Positions 45,127 through 54,342 of a DNA stretch of 64,000 nucleotides are shown here, one piece after another. Position 1 is the stretch's first letter, and each line of letters starts with the position of its first letter. This stretch comes from Burkholderiaceae bacterium (lineage in GTDB: Bacteria; Pseudomonadota; Gammaproteobacteria; Burkholderiales; Burkholderiaceae_C): NCBI GenBank assembly GCA_024235955.1, contig JACKLJ010000002.1:806001-870000 (forward strand), given 5' to 3'. The position numbers were made by a program, and so were the translations under genes. The notes beneath the pieces were generated by a model that had not been told where the DNA came from, searched no databases, and worked only from the letters and a program-made list of their open reading frames with translations.

Positions 45127-47420
45127 CAAAACGAGGTCCCGACTTGGAATTGCAATTTCTGGATTCTATCGCCGGGCTTCTTGCGGATGGGCACGCCAAA
45201 TGCGAAACGCAGCGGGCCGAGCGGGGAGATCCAGCTCAGGCCAATGCCCGTGGAGGCGCGGATCGCATCGCCGGTGATCTTCTCGCCGTCGCCGTACAAC
45301 GCACCGACGTCCACAAAGCCGAACAGGCGCAGCGTGCGGTCGTTGCCGGCGCCCGGGAACGGCGTGATGAACTCGGTGTTCAGGGTGAACTTGCGCGTGC
45401 CACCGATGAAGGCGCCGGTGACGTCGCGCGGCCCCAACGTGGACTGCTCGAACCCGCGCACCGAACCCAGGCCGCCGGAGTAGAAGTTCTTGAACACCGG
45501 GAACGGCCGGCCGCTCAGACCCTTGCCCCAGCCCACCTCGCCGTTCAGCGCCAGCGTGTACTGCTTGGACAGCGGGATGTACTGCTGGATCTGGTAGTTG
45601 GTCTTGACGTAGCGCGCGTCGCCGATCAGCCCCAGTTCACCCATCAGGCGCTGGTAGCGGCCGGAGTTGGGCGCCAGGGCGCTGTCGCGCGAATCGCGTG
45701 ACCAGCCCAGCGTGAACGGGAAGGCATAGCTGGAATAGCCGAAGCGGTTGGCGTAGTCCAGATAGGCGGCGGGAATGTTGGTGCCAGGCTTGATGCGCGT
45801 GCGCTCGGCGTTCATGCCCAGATACACGGTGTCGAGCTCCGTCACCGGCACGCCGAACTTCAGGCCAGCGCCCATGGTCACCAGCGTGTAGTCGCCGCCC
45901 TGGTCCTGGTAGGGCTTCTGGGTCTTGTAGTAGACGTCGACCGTGCGCGAAACGCCGTTGATGGTGAAGTACGGATCGGTCGCGCTCACCACGACGGTGC
46001 GGTTGTACTTGCCGGTGTTGAGCTGCAGATCCAGCCGGTTGCCGGAACCGAAGGCGTTCTCCTGCGACAGGCCAAAGGTGAACGACAGCTTCTCCGCGGT
46101 GGAATAGCCGGCGCCGATCTGAATGCTGCCGGTGGGTTTTTCCTTGACCTCGACGTTCAGATCCACCTGGTCGGGCGCGCCCGGCACTTCGGCGGACGTG
46201 ATGGACAGCTCGGTGAAGTAGCCCAGCCGGTCCACGCGGTCGCGCGAGAGGGAGATCTTCTCGGCGTCGTACCAGGACGATTCGTATTGGCGGAATTCGC
46301 GGCGGATCACCTCGTCGCGCGTGCGGGTATTGCCCTGGACGTTGATGCGACGCACGTACACGCGCCGCCCCGGCTGCGCCTGCAGGACGATGGCCACGCG
46401 GTTGTTGGTGCGGTCGACGTTCTGGCGCGCTTCCACACTGGCGAAGGCGTAGCCGTAGTTGCCGAACAGGTCGGTGAAGGCCTTGGTGGTGGTGGCCACC
46501 TGGTCGGCGTTGAAGGCCTCGCCCGGCTTGATGGCGACCAGCGACTTGAACTGGTCGTCACGGTCGAGGTAGTTGCCTTCCAGCGAAACGCCGGAAACCA
46601 CGAAGCGTTCACCCTCGGTGACGTTGATGGTCACCGAGATCGATTCCTTGTCGGGCGCCATGGCGACCTGCGTGGAATCGATCTTGAAATCGAGGTAGCC
46701 GCGTGACAGGTAGAACGAGCGCAGCGCTTCCAGGTCGGCGTTGAGCTTGGCGCGCGAGTACTGGTTGCTCTTGGTGTACCAGCTCAGCCAGCCGCCGGTG
46801 TCCAGATCGAGCTGGTCCTTCAGCGTGCCCTCGGAGAAAGCGTGGTTGCCGACGATGTTGATGGAGCCGATGCGCGCCGCCCGGCCTTCGGTGATGTTGA
46901 AGGTGAGGTTGACCTGGTTGCGCTCGGTCGGCGTCACCGTGGTTTGCACTTCCGCCGCATAGAGGCTGCGGTTGATGTACTGGCGCTTGAGCTCCTGCTC
47001 GGCGCGGTCGATCAGGGCCTTGTCGTAGGGCCGGCCAGCCGCCAGACCGGCGTCGCGCAGCACGCCCTGCAGCACCTCATTGCTGAATTCCTTGTTGCCA
47101 GCGAAGCTGACTTCCGCCACCGTGGGACGTTCCTGCACGATCACCACCAGCACGTCGCCGGAGGTTTCGAGCCGCACGTCGGAGAACAGGCCCAGGCCGT
47201 AGAGCGCGCGGATGGCGGCGGCGCCCTTGTCGTCGGTGTAGGTTTCGCCGACGCGCACCGGCAGCGACGAGAACACCGTGCCCGGCTCCACGCGCTGCAG
47301 GCCCTCGACCCGGATGTCGCGCACCGTGAACGGGTCCACCGCCCAGGCCAGCTGCGCTGCCAGCGAAAGGGAGACGAGCGTGGCGACCGTGCGCCAGCGG
47401 AATCGGGTACGAGACATCAT
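45126..47420 (-). CDS. bamA: outer membrane protein assembly factor BamA
   Basis: BamA is the central insertase for outer-membrane beta-barrels. It has 764 residues: a signal peptide (to about AWA-VDPF), five POTRA domains (about 24-420) beginning FTVRDIRVEGLQRVEPGTV, then a 16-stranded barrel ending at an aromatic residue (QFQVGTSF). The VRGF loop motif is in GSVRGFEQSTLGPRDVTG. Start at one of two adjacent ATG codons (47420 chosen). It lies between rseP and skp, the conserved order. Confidence 0.97.
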   Translation of the reverse strand: MMSRTRFRWRTVATLVSLSLAAQLAWAVDPFTVRDIRVEGLQRVEPGTVFSSLPVRVGETYTDDKGAAAIRALYGLGLFSDVRLETSGDVLVVIVQERPTVAEVSFAGNKEFSNEVLQGVLRDAGLAAGRPYDKALIDRAEQELKRQYINRSLYAAEVQTTVTPTERNQVNLTFNITEGRAARIGSINIVGNHAFSEGTLKDQLDLDTGGWLSWYTKSNQYSRAKLNADLEALRSFYLSRGYLDFKIDSTQVAMAPDKESISVTINVTEGERFVVSGVSLEGNYLDRDDQFKSLVAIKPGEAFNADQVATTTKAFTDLFGNYGYAFASVEARQNVDRTNNRVAIVLQAQPGRRVYVRRINVQGNTRTRDEVIRREFRQYESSWYDAEKISLSRDRVDRLGYFTELSITSAEVPGAPDQVDLNVEVKEKPTGSIQIGAGYSTAEKLSFTFGLSQENAFGSGNRLDLQLNTGKYNRTVVVSATDPYFTINGVSRTVDVYYKTQKPYQDQGGDYTLVTMGAGLKFGVPVTELDTVYLGMNAERTRIKPGTNIPAAYLDYANRFGYSSYAFPFTLGWSRDSRDSALAPNSGRYQRLMGELGLIGDARYVKTNYQIQQYIPLSKQYTLALNGEVGWGKGLSGRPFPVFKNFYSGGLGSVRGFEQSTLGPRDVTGAFIGGTRKFTLNTEFITPFPGAGNDRTLRLFGFVDVGALYGDGEKITGDAIRASTGIGLSWISPLGPLRFAFGVPIRKKPGDRIQKLQFQVGTSF

Positions 47421-47474
47421 CGGGTACTGTGAACTGGACGCAGGATGCAAACGGCTGGGGCGACTGCGGCGGTG

Positions 47475-48848
47475 TCAGCCGAGCCGGCTGACGATGTCGT
47501 TGTACATGGCGATCGCCATCATGCACAGCAGCAGGCTCATGCCCACGTATTGCAGCCGCTGCAGCCACGCTTCGGAGACGGGGTTGCCCGTCACTCCCTC
47601 CCAAAGATAATACATCAGGTGCCCCCCATCCAGGACGGGCACCGGCAGCAGATTGAGCACCCCCAGGCTGACGCTGATGAAGGCCAGGAAGCCCAGGTAG
47701 TAGGTCAGGCCCAGGCTGGCGGACTTGCCGGCGTAGTCGGCAATGGCGATCGGCCCGCTCAGGTTCCTGACCGACAGCTCGCCCACCAGCATGCGCCCCA
47801 GCAGGCGCAGCGACAGCACCGACACCTCCCACACCCGGCGCACACCGGTCGTCAGGCCCTCCAGCGGGCCGTAGCGCACCGTCACCATCTCCGGCTGGGC
47901 GCCCACGTAGGCGCCAATGCGCCCGATGCGCCGCCCTTCGTGCTCGATCACCGCCGGCTCCACGTCGAGCGTGACGCGCTGGCCCTCTCGCTCCACCAAC
48001 CAGGTGCTGGCCTGCGGCTGGCCATCCTTGACGCTGCCGCGGATCAGCTCACGCAGCTGCTGGCCGTCCACCACCGGCGTCTCGCCCACCTTCAGCACCA
48101 GATCGCCCGTTCGCAGGCCAGCGCGCTCGGCGGCGCCATCAGGGGTCAGTTCGCCCATCTCCGGCCGCGACAGCGGCGCGACGATGCCGATGGCGCGGAA
48201 CATCTGCGGGTTCGGATCCTTGGCCGCCAGCGAGCCGAGCGGCAGCACCACGTCGCGGGTGCGGCCGTCTCCGCGCGCCAGCTGCAGCAGCACGTCCTCG
48301 CCGTCGAGCGCGCCACGGGTGAGCGTCCAGCGCAGGCCTTCGAAGGAGCGCACCGGCTCCAGCTCGTCGCCGGCCAGCGCCGCGGCGCGCACTTCCTCGC
48401 CGCCGCGCAGGCCCGCCTTCTCCGCCATCGAGCCGGCCGCCGGCGGCGCCAGCACGGCGCGCGGCTCCTGCACGCCGATCCAGTTGACCAGCGTGTACAG
48501 CAGCACGGCCAGCACCAGGTTGGCCACCGGCCCCGCGGCGACGATCAGCGCGCGGGACGACAGCGGCTGGGTATTGAAGGCCAGGTGGCGCTCGGCCTCG
48601 GGCACGTCGCCCTCGCGCTCGTCGAGCATCTTCACGTAACCGCCCAGCGGGATGGCGCCGACGACGAACTCGGTGTCCTGCCCGGGGCGCTGCCGGCGCG
48701 GCTTCCAGCGCGCCAGTGCGCGGCCGAAGCCGACCGAAAAGCGCAGCACCTTCACGCCGCGTGCCACCGCCATGCGGTAGTGGCCCCATTCGTGCACCGC
48801 GATCAGCAGGCCGAGGGCCACGACGAAGGCGATCAGGGTGGTGAGCAT
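47475..48848 (-). CDS. rseP: site-2 protease RseP
   Basis: RseP is an inner-membrane zinc metalloprotease that cleaves the anti-sigma factor RseA and remnant signal peptides. The 457-residue protein has HEWGH at 19-23 in the first membrane segment, two periplasmic PDZ domains (about 110-290), and the second active-site motif PVPVLDGGH near the C-terminus. ATG at 48848 gives MLTTLIAFVVALGLL. It is between dxr and bamA; the 121-bp gap to dxr holds a palindromic element. Confidence 0.97.
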   Translation of the reverse strand: MLTTLIAFVVALGLLIAVHEWGHYRMAVARGVKVLRFSVGFGRALARWKPRRQRPGQDTEFVVGAIPLGGYVKMLDEREGDVPEAERHLAFNTQPLSSRALIVAAGPVANLVLAVLLYTLVNWIGVQEPRAVLAPPAAGSMAEKAGLRGGEEVRAAALAGDELEPVRSFEGLRWTLTRGALDGEDVLLQLARGDGRTRDVVLPLGSLAAKDPNPQMFRAIGIVAPLSRPEMGELTPDGAAERAGLRTGDLVLKVGETPVVDGQQLRELIRGSVKDGQPQASTWLVEREGQRVTLDVEPAVIEHEGRRIGRIGAYVGAQPEMVTVRYGPLEGLTTGVRRVWEVSVLSLRLLGRMLVGELSVRNLSGPIAIADYAGKSASLGLTYYLGFLAFISVSLGVLNLLPVPVLDGGHLMYYLWEGVTGNPVSEAWLQRLQYVGMSLLLCMMAIAMYNDIVSRLG

Positions 48849-48894
48849 GGTGATGTCAGGGGTTACCGGGCCTGGAGCAGTTCCGGGCAGATTC

Positions 48895-48957
48895 TGGGTC
48901 AAAAAGGCCTTCAGGCCAAATGTGACGGGCGCAACCAGCTCTCATAAAAATAGCATA
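48895..48957 (-). repeat. dispersed palindromic element between dxr and rseP
   Basis: On the minus strand TATGCTATTTTTATGAGAGC, TGGTTGCGCCCGTCAC and GGCCTGAAGGCCTTTTTG follow the element with a strong right hairpin. It is in the leader region upstream of rseP and downstream of dxr. The second of two full copies in the minus orientation. Confidence 0.85.
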
Positions 48958-48969
48958 CAGCACTATTTT

Positions 48970-50160
48970 TCAGGCCGCCATGGCTGCCACCAGCGCCCCG
49001 GACCTGGCGCGCGCCTGCGCGTCCAGATCCAGCAGGTCGGCCAGCGTCGCCAACTTGGAGGGCACCACCGCCGCCAAAGTTGCATCGTTGACGGCGTGGA
49101 TCTGGTCAAAGCGGATGCGCCGGCCCAGGAAGGCCTCCACCGCCACCTCGTTGGCGGCATTGAGCACGGCGCAGGTGCCCTCGGGGGCGCGCAGGGCGTG
49201 CCAGGCCAGCTGCAGGCCGGGGAAACGCGCCCGGTGCGCCGGCGCGTCGGCCGGCTCGAAACTCAGGTGGCCCAGCGTGGCGAAGTTCAGCGCCTCGGCG
49301 CCGGAGGCCATGCGCTCCGGCCAGGACAGGCCGTAGGCGATGGGCACGCGCATGTCCGGCGTGCCCAGCTGTGCCACCACCGAGCCGTCGAGGTACTGCA
49401 CCATCGAATGGATCACGCTCTGCGGGTGGATCACCACCTCCAGCTGGTCAGGCCCGACGCCGAACAGGTGGTGCGCCTCGATCACCTCCAGCGCCTTGTT
49501 CATCATGGTGGCCGAATCGACCGATATCTTGCGCCCCATGACCCAGTTGGGGTGGGCGCAGGCCTGCTCCGGCGTCACCTCGCGCAGCGTGCCCGGCTCG
49601 CGGGTGCGGAACGGGCCGCCCGAGGCGGTCAGGATGATCTTGTCGATGCGCGCCGGCCAGCTGGCCGGGTCGTCCGGCAGCGACTGGAAGATGGCCGAGT
49701 GCTCGCTGTCGATGGGCAGCAGCGTCGCCCCGCCCTCGCGCACGGCGCGCATGAAGACCTCGCCGCCGACCACCAGCGCCTCTTTGTTGGCCAGCAGCAG
49801 GCGCTTGCCGGCGCGCGCCGCCGCCAGGCAGGGCGCCAGCCCGGCGGCACCGACGATGGCCGCCATGACCACATCCACCGCCTCATCGGAAGCTACCATT
49901 TCAATAGCTGCCTGCGCCCGCTCCACCTGGACCGGAAGGCCTTTTTGCCTGATTTTCTCGGCCAGTTCGTCGGCATGCGGCGCGCTCGCCATCACGGCCA
50001 CGCGAGGCCGGAAGCGCTCGCACTGCGCCAGCAGCGCATCGACCTGGGTGTTGGCGGTGAGCGCCACCACCTCGAAGCGATCCGGGTGGCGCGCGATCAC
50101 GTCCAGTGTGTTGACGCCGATCGAGCCCGTCGAGCCCAGCACAGCCACGCGCTGCCTCAT
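48970..50160 (-). CDS. dxr: 1-deoxy-D-xylulose-5-phosphate reductoisomerase
   Basis: Dxr makes MEP, the committed step of non-mevalonate isoprenoid synthesis, supplying UppS. The 396-residue protein has the NADPH site VLGSTGSIGVNTLDVIARH, the LLLANKEALVVGG loop, metal site IDSEHSAIFQ and HPQSVIHSMV. Residues about 69-87 (KGLPVQVERAQAAIEMVAS) are encoded by an antisense palindromic element just before VMAAIVGAAGL; length there still matches the family. The ATG overlaps the cdsA stop (ATGA). Confidence 0.97.
   Translation of the reverse strand: MRQRVAVLGSTGSIGVNTLDVIARHPDRFEVVALTANTQVDALLAQCERFRPRVAVMASAPHADELAEKIRQKGLPVQVERAQAAIEMVASDEAVDVVMAAIVGAAGLAPCLAAARAGKRLLLANKEALVVGGEVFMRAVREGGATLLPIDSEHSAIFQSLPDDPASWPARIDKIILTASGGPFRTREPGTLREVTPEQACAHPNWVMGRKISVDSATMMNKALEVIEAHHLFGVGPDQLEVVIHPQSVIHSMVQYLDGSVVAQLGTPDMRVPIAYGLSWPERMASGAEALNFATLGHLSFEPADAPAHRARFPGLQLAWHALRAPEGTCAVLNAANEVAVEAFLGRRIRFDQIHAVNDATLAAVVPSKLATLADLLDLDAQARARSGALVAAMAA
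49891..49956 (+). repeat. dispersed palindromic element, in-frame copy in dxr
   Basis: AGCTACCATTTCAATAGCTG, CCTGCGCCCGC, and GGAAGGCCTTTTTGCCTG match the element with a strong second hairpin. The gene reads the opposite strand in the frame GCG-CAG-GCA-GCT, the same frame as most coding copies. Confidence 0.9.
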
Positions 50161-51035
50161 GCGGGCACCCCCCAGCGCTGCGCCGCCAGGCCCATCAGCG
50201 CCAAGGCGAAGGGCAAGGTGGGCAGTTGCGCGTCGATGCGGTCCAGCACGCCGCCGTGGCCGGGCAGCAGCTGGCTCGAGTCCTTGGCGCCGGCGGCGCG
50301 CTTGACCAGCGACTCCACCAGGTCGCCCACCACGCTGAGCGCGGCCAGCGCCACCGCGGCCAGCACCAGCCCGGCCACGCCGCCGGACTGCAGCAGATGG
50401 GAATAGAGGCTGCGGCTCCAGCCGGCCGGCGCCACCAGGCGGTCGAAGCCGATCCACAGCGCGGCCAGCAGTAGCACGCCGGCCATACCGCCGAACACGC
50501 CTTCCCAGCTCTTGTTGGGGCTGATCGAGGGCGCCAGCCTGCGCGCCACCAGCCGCCCACCGAAGGCGCGCCCGGCAAAGTAGGCCGCGATGTCGGCCGC
50601 CGCCACCAGCGACAGCACCGACATCAGGTAGTTGACGCCCACCACGCGCGACTGCACCACCGCCAGCCACGCCGCCCACAGCGCCGGCAGGCCAAGCGCC
50701 AGCCGCAGCGACGCCGGCAGGCGCGACCAGCCGGGCACGCCGGCGGCGATCATCAGCCCGCCCAGGACCACCCACAGCGCCGTCACCAGCCACCAGCCGG
50801 CGAAGGGCTCAGTCGCCCAGCCCGCCCGCCAGGTGAGTGCGCAGGCGGCAAGCATGAAGGCGCCGACCACCAGCGCGCCGGCACCCTGGGTGCCGTTGAG
50901 CCGGGCCCATTCCCAGGCGGCGGCAGCCATCATCGCCAATGCCAGCGCAAAGAAAGGTGTGGGCGAGGCCGACCACAGCGCGGCCACCAGCACCGCCAGC
51001 ATGATGAGCGCCGTGATGACGCGTTGCCGCAGCAT
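50157..51035 (-). CDS. cdsA: phosphatidate cytidylyltransferase
   Basis: CdsA makes CDP-diacylglycerol, precursor of all phospholipids, in the inner membrane. The 292-residue protein has about eight hydrophobic segments and the family motif SPNKSWEGVFGG with DLVESLVKRAAGAKDSSQ and GHGGVLDRIDA near the C-terminus. It lies 2 bp after uppS and overlaps dxr by 4 bp. Confidence 0.97.
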   Translation of the reverse strand: MLRQRVITALIMLAVLVAALWSASPTPFFALALAMMAAAAWEWARLNGTQGAGALVVGAFMLAACALTWRAGWATEPFAGWWLVTALWVVLGGLMIAAGVPGWSRLPASLRLALGLPALWAAWLAVVQSRVVGVNYLMSVLSLVAAADIAAYFAGRAFGGRLVARRLAPSISPNKSWEGVFGGMAGVLLLAALWIGFDRLVAPAGWSRSLYSHLLQSGGVAGLVLAAVALAALSVVGDLVESLVKRAAGAKDSSQLLPGHGGVLDRIDAQLPTLPFALALMGLAAQRWGVPA

Positions 51036-51037
51036 GC

Positions 51038-51769
51038 TCAGCCCGCCGCCGTGCTCGGTTCGGCCGCCACCTGGGCCGAGGTCTTGCCGAAGCGCCGCTC
51101 GCGCCCGGCGTAAGCGGCCAGGGCCTCGTCCAGCGCAGCCTCGTCAAAATCGGGCCACAGCCTGTCGCTGAAGAACAGCTCGCTGTAGGCCGCCTGCCAA
51201 AGCAGGAAGTTGCTGATGCGCTGCTCGCCGCCGGTGCGGATCAGCAGGTCCGGGTCGGGCACGTGGGCCAGGGCCAGGGCGCCGTTCAGGCTCTGCTCGG
51301 TGATCGGCGTGCCGGCCTCGGCGAGGCGACGCGCGGCCTGGGCGATGTCCCAGCGGCCGCCGTAGTTGAAGCAGACGTTGAGCACCAGTTGCGCGTTGGC
51401 GGCGGTGCGGGCCTCGGCCGCAGCCAGACCTTCGCGCACCTTAGGCTTCAGCCCTTCGCGGTCGCCCACGAAATGCAGGCGCACGCCGGCGCGATCGAGT
51501 TCAGGCACCTCGCGCGCCAGTGCGGTGGCCAGCAGCTCCATCAGCGCGCCCACCTCTTCGGCCGGGCGGTTCCAGTTCTCGGAGGAAAAGGCGAACACCG
51601 TGAGCACCCGTACGCCGCGTTGGGCACAGGCGCGGATGCAGCGGCGCAGCGAATCCACGCCCTGACGGTGGCCGGCCACGCGCGGCAGCAGGCGCCGGTT
51701 GGCCCAGCGGCCATTGCCGTCCATCACGATGGCAATGTGGTGCGGGACGGCGGCCGGAGTTTTCGCCAT
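51038..51769 (-). CDS. uppS: undecaprenyl diphosphate synthase
   Basis: UppS extends farnesyl-PP with isopentenyl-PP to the C55 carrier for peptidoglycan and O-antigen. The 243-residue cis-prenyltransferase has IVMDGNGRWANRR with catalytic Asp17, FAFSSENWNRP, and the C-terminal IRTGGEQRISNFLLWQAAYS. It lies 39 bp after frr and immediately before cdsA. Confidence 0.97.
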   Translation of the reverse strand: MAKTPAAVPHHIAIVMDGNGRWANRRLLPRVAGHRQGVDSLRRCIRACAQRGVRVLTVFAFSSENWNRPAEEVGALMELLATALAREVPELDRAGVRLHFVGDREGLKPKVREGLAAAEARTAANAQLVLNVCFNYGGRWDIAQAARRLAEAGTPITEQSLNGALALAHVPDPDLLIRTGGEQRISNFLLWQAAYSELFFSDRLWPDFDEAALDEALAAYAGRERRFGKTSAQVAAEPSTAAG

Positions 51770-51808
51770 GCGGGCGCTGGAAGAAGCGGATGGAGCAGCG
51801 CCTGCCGC

Positions 51809-52369
51809 TCACACCGCCATGATTTCCTTTTCCTTCTCGGCCACCAGCGCGTCGATGTCGGACACGTGCTTGTCGGTGGCCTTCTGGATGTCGGCCTCGG
51901 CGCGCTTCTGGTCGTCCTCGGTGGCTTCCTTGTCCTTGACCAGCTTCTTGGTAGCGTCGTTGGCGTCGCGGCGCAGGTTGCGGATGGCGACCTTGGCGCT
52001 CTCGCCCTCGTGGCGCACCAGCTTGGTCATTTCCTTGCGGCGCTCCTCGCTCATCGGCGGCATGGGCACGCGGATCAACTCGCCCATGCTGGCGGGGTTG
52101 AGGCCTAGGTCGCTTTCGCGGATGGCCTTCTCGATCTTGGCGCCCATGCCCTTTTCCCAGGGCTGCACGCTGATGGTGCGGGCATCCAGCAGCGACACGT
52201 TGGCCACCTGCGACAGCGGCACCTGGCTGCCGTAGTACTCGACGTGGATGGTGTCCAGCAGCGCCGGGTTGGCGCGGCCGGTGCGGATCTTGGTCAGGTT
52301 GTGCTTGAAGGCCTCGATGGACTGGTCCATCTTGCCTTGGGCTTGCTTCTTGATGTCTGCAATCGTCAT
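51809..52369 (-). CDS. frr: ribosome recycling factor
   Basis: Frr, with EF-G, splits post-termination ribosomes. It has the standard 186 residues, including the helical-bundle signatures KIRTGRANPALLD, EYYGSQVPLSQVANV, and VPMPPMSEERRKEMTK. The C-terminal helix follows, ending EKEKEIMAV. It lies between pyrH and uppS. Confidence 0.98.
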   Translation of the reverse strand: MTIADIKKQAQGKMDQSIEAFKHNLTKIRTGRANPALLDTIHVEYYGSQVPLSQVANVSLLDARTISVQPWEKGMGAKIEKAIRESDLGLNPASMGELIRVPMPPMSEERRKEMTKLVRHEGESAKVAIRNLRRDANDATKKLVKDKEATEDDQKRAEADIQKATDKHVSDIDALVAEKEKEIMAV

Positions 52370-52494
52370 GTCAGTCTCTCCAACCGTACATTATTGCGCC
52401 TGCCAGCTTCTCCAGGCAGGACTGTCCGGCGGCTGGCGCCACCGGCTTGAACCCCCGGCCGACCGAACCGGCCGGCTGGCCGTCAGCAGCGGCC

Positions 52495-53217
52495 TCACAC
52501 GTGGACGAGCGTGCCTTCGTCCTCGCCCGCCACCACGCGCTTGAGCGCGCCGGGCTTGAAGATCGAGAACACCTTGATCGGCAGACGCTGGTCGCGGCAC
52601 AGCGCGAAGGCCGTGGCATCCATGATGCCGAGGTTCTGGCCCATCGCCTCGTCGAAGGTGAGCTTCGCGTAGCGCGTGGCCTTGGGGTCTTTCTTGGGAT
52701 CGGCGGTGTAGACGCCGTCCACCTTGGTGGCCTTGAGCACCATCTCGGCGCCGATCTCGGCCCCGCGCAGGGCGGCCGCGGTGTCCGTGGTGAAGAACGG
52801 GTTGCCGGTACCGGCAGCGAACACCACAACCTTGCCTTCTTCCAGGTATTGCAGTGCCTTGGGCCGCACGTAGGGTTCGACCACCTGCTCGATGCCGATG
52901 GCCGACATGACCCGTGCGATCAGGCCGGTCTTGTTCATCGCGTCGGCCAGCGCCAGCGCGTTCATCACCGTGGCCAGCATGCCCATGTAGTCGGCGGTGG
53001 CGCGGTCCATGCCGGCCGAGCCGCCGGCCACGCCGCGGAAGATGTTGCCGCCGCCGATGACCACCGCCACCTGCACACCCATGCGGGTGACCTCGGCCAC
53101 CTCGCCCACGATGCGCTCGATGGTTGCCTGGTTGATGCCGAAGGCGTCGTCGCCCATCAGGGCCTCACCGGAGAGCTTGAGCAGGATGCGCTTGTAGGCG
53201 GTCTTCGGCTTGGTCAT
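52495..53217 (-). CDS. pyrH: uridylate kinase
   Basis: PyrH phosphorylates UMP to UDP; bacterial forms are hexamers activated by GTP and inhibited by UTP. It has about 240 residues: KRILLKLSGEALMG near the start, GGGNIFRG in the middle, and GVYTADPKKDP late. ATG at 53217 is chosen; an ATG two codons upstream at 53223 is about equally possible as the ribosome binding site is weak. It lies between tsf and frr. Confidence 0.96.
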   Translation of the reverse strand: MTKPKTAYKRILLKLSGEALMGDDAFGINQATIERIVGEVAEVTRMGVQVAVVIGGGNIFRGVAGGSAGMDRATADYMGMLATVMNALALADAMNKTGLIARVMSAIGIEQVVEPYVRPKALQYLEEGKVVVFAAGTGNPFFTTDTAAALRGAEIGAEMVLKATKVDGVYTADPKKDPKATRYAKLTFDEAMGQNLGIMDATAFALCRDQRLPIKVFSIFKPGALKRVVAGEDEGTLVHV

Positions 53218-53334
53218 GGGCATGGGCTCTGTTGTTCTTGGATGCTGGAGTTTAGCGGCGCGGGGGCGCTCAAAGAAAAACGCCGCCCCGGCTGCCGCGC
53301 AACGCACGGCCACCGGGCGCGGCGCCCGTGAAGC

Positions 53335-54234
53335 TCAGGCCTTGCCCTGCGCGGCAGCCACCTGCGCGGCCACTTCGGCGGCGAAGTCGTCGGTCTTTTT
53401 CTCGATGCCGGCACCCACCACGTAGAGGGTGAAACCCAGCACCTTGGTGTTCTTGTCCTTCAGCATCTGCTCGACGGTCTGCTTGCCGTCGGCGGCCTTC
53501 ACGAACACCTGGTTGAACAGCGACACTTCCTTCAGGTACTTCTGCACCGAGCCTTCCACCATCTTGGCGGCGATGTCGGCGGGCTTGCCGGACTCCTGCG
53601 CCTTGGCGGTGGCCACGCTGCGCTCGCGCTCCACCAGCTCGGCGGGCACGTCGGCGCTCGTCAGGGCCTCGGGCTTCATGGCGGCCACGTGCATGGCCAC
53701 GTCGCGCGCGGCCACTTCGTCACCCTCGTACTCGACCAGCACGCCGATGCGGGTGCCGTGCAGGTAGCTGGTCAGCTTGGCGCCGCCGGCCTTGCGCACG
53801 AAGCGGCGGAAGCTCATGTTCTCGCCGATCTTGCCGATCAGGCCCGTGCGCACGTCTTCCAGCGTGGGGCCGTAGCCGTCCTGCTCGTAGGGCAGCGCGC
53901 CCAGCGCAGCGATGTCGGCCGGGTTCTTCTCGGCCACCAGCTTGGCGGCGGCCTGGGCCATGGCCAGGAAGCTGTCGTTCTTGGTGACGAAGTCGGTTTC
54001 GCAGTTGACCTCGAGCATGGCGCCGGTGGCGCCCTCGATGGACGCGGTCACCACACCTTCGGCGGTGACGCGGCTGGCGGCCTTGCCAGCCTTGGTGCCC
54101 AGCTTGACGCGCAGCAACTCCTCGGCCTTGACCATGTCGCCATCGGCTTCGGTCAGGGCCTTCTTGCACTCCATCATCGGGGCGTCGGTCTTGGCGCGCA
54201 GTTCGGCGACCATGCTTGCAGTGATTGCAGCCAT
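53335..54234 (-). CDS. tsf: translation elongation factor Ts
   Basis: EF-Ts recharges EF-Tu by nucleotide exchange. The 299 residues begin MAAITASMVAELRAKTDAPM and MECKKALTEADGD, the UBA-like domain, and include the core TDFVTKNDSF motif that contacts EF-Tu. An insertion-length and C-terminal coiled coil are as usual. The gene follows rpsB with a hairpin and T-run between them. Confidence 0.98.
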   Translation of the reverse strand: MAAITASMVAELRAKTDAPMMECKKALTEADGDMVKAEELLRVKLGTKAGKAASRVTAEGVVTASIEGATGAMLEVNCETDFVTKNDSFLAMAQAAAKLVAEKNPADIAALGALPYEQDGYGPTLEDVRTGLIGKIGENMSFRRFVRKAGGAKLTSYLHGTRIGVLVEYEGDEVAARDVAMHVAAMKPEALTSADVPAELVERERSVATAKAQESGKPADIAAKMVEGSVQKYLKEVSLFNQVFVKAADGKQTVEQMLKDKNTKVLGFTLYVVGAGIEKKTDDFAAEVAAQVAAAQGKA

Positions 54235-54264
54235 CTTCAGTACTCCGTGTTCAGTTCTCGAATG

Positions 54265-54292
54265 CTTTTATTTCAATAGCAACCGGCGCTGG
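54265..54292 (+). repeat. left-arm fragment of the palindromic element before tsf
   Basis: TTTTATTTCAATAGCAACCG and GCGC match the left arm of the dxr copy; the right half is replaced by the rpsB-tsf hairpin. Confidence 0.5.
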
Positions 54293-54320
54293 AAAAAAGG
54301 GGCCTGACGCCCCTTCTTTT
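54293..54320 (-). terminator. hairpin terminator between rpsB and tsf
   Basis: On the minus strand GGGGC and GCCCC pair over a 5-base loop, followed by TTTTTT. It is 22 bp past the rpsB stop and should give partial termination so that tsf is expressed less than rpsB. Confidence 0.75.
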
Positions 54321-54342
54321 CTGGTCCGGCGGGTGTGCCGGA

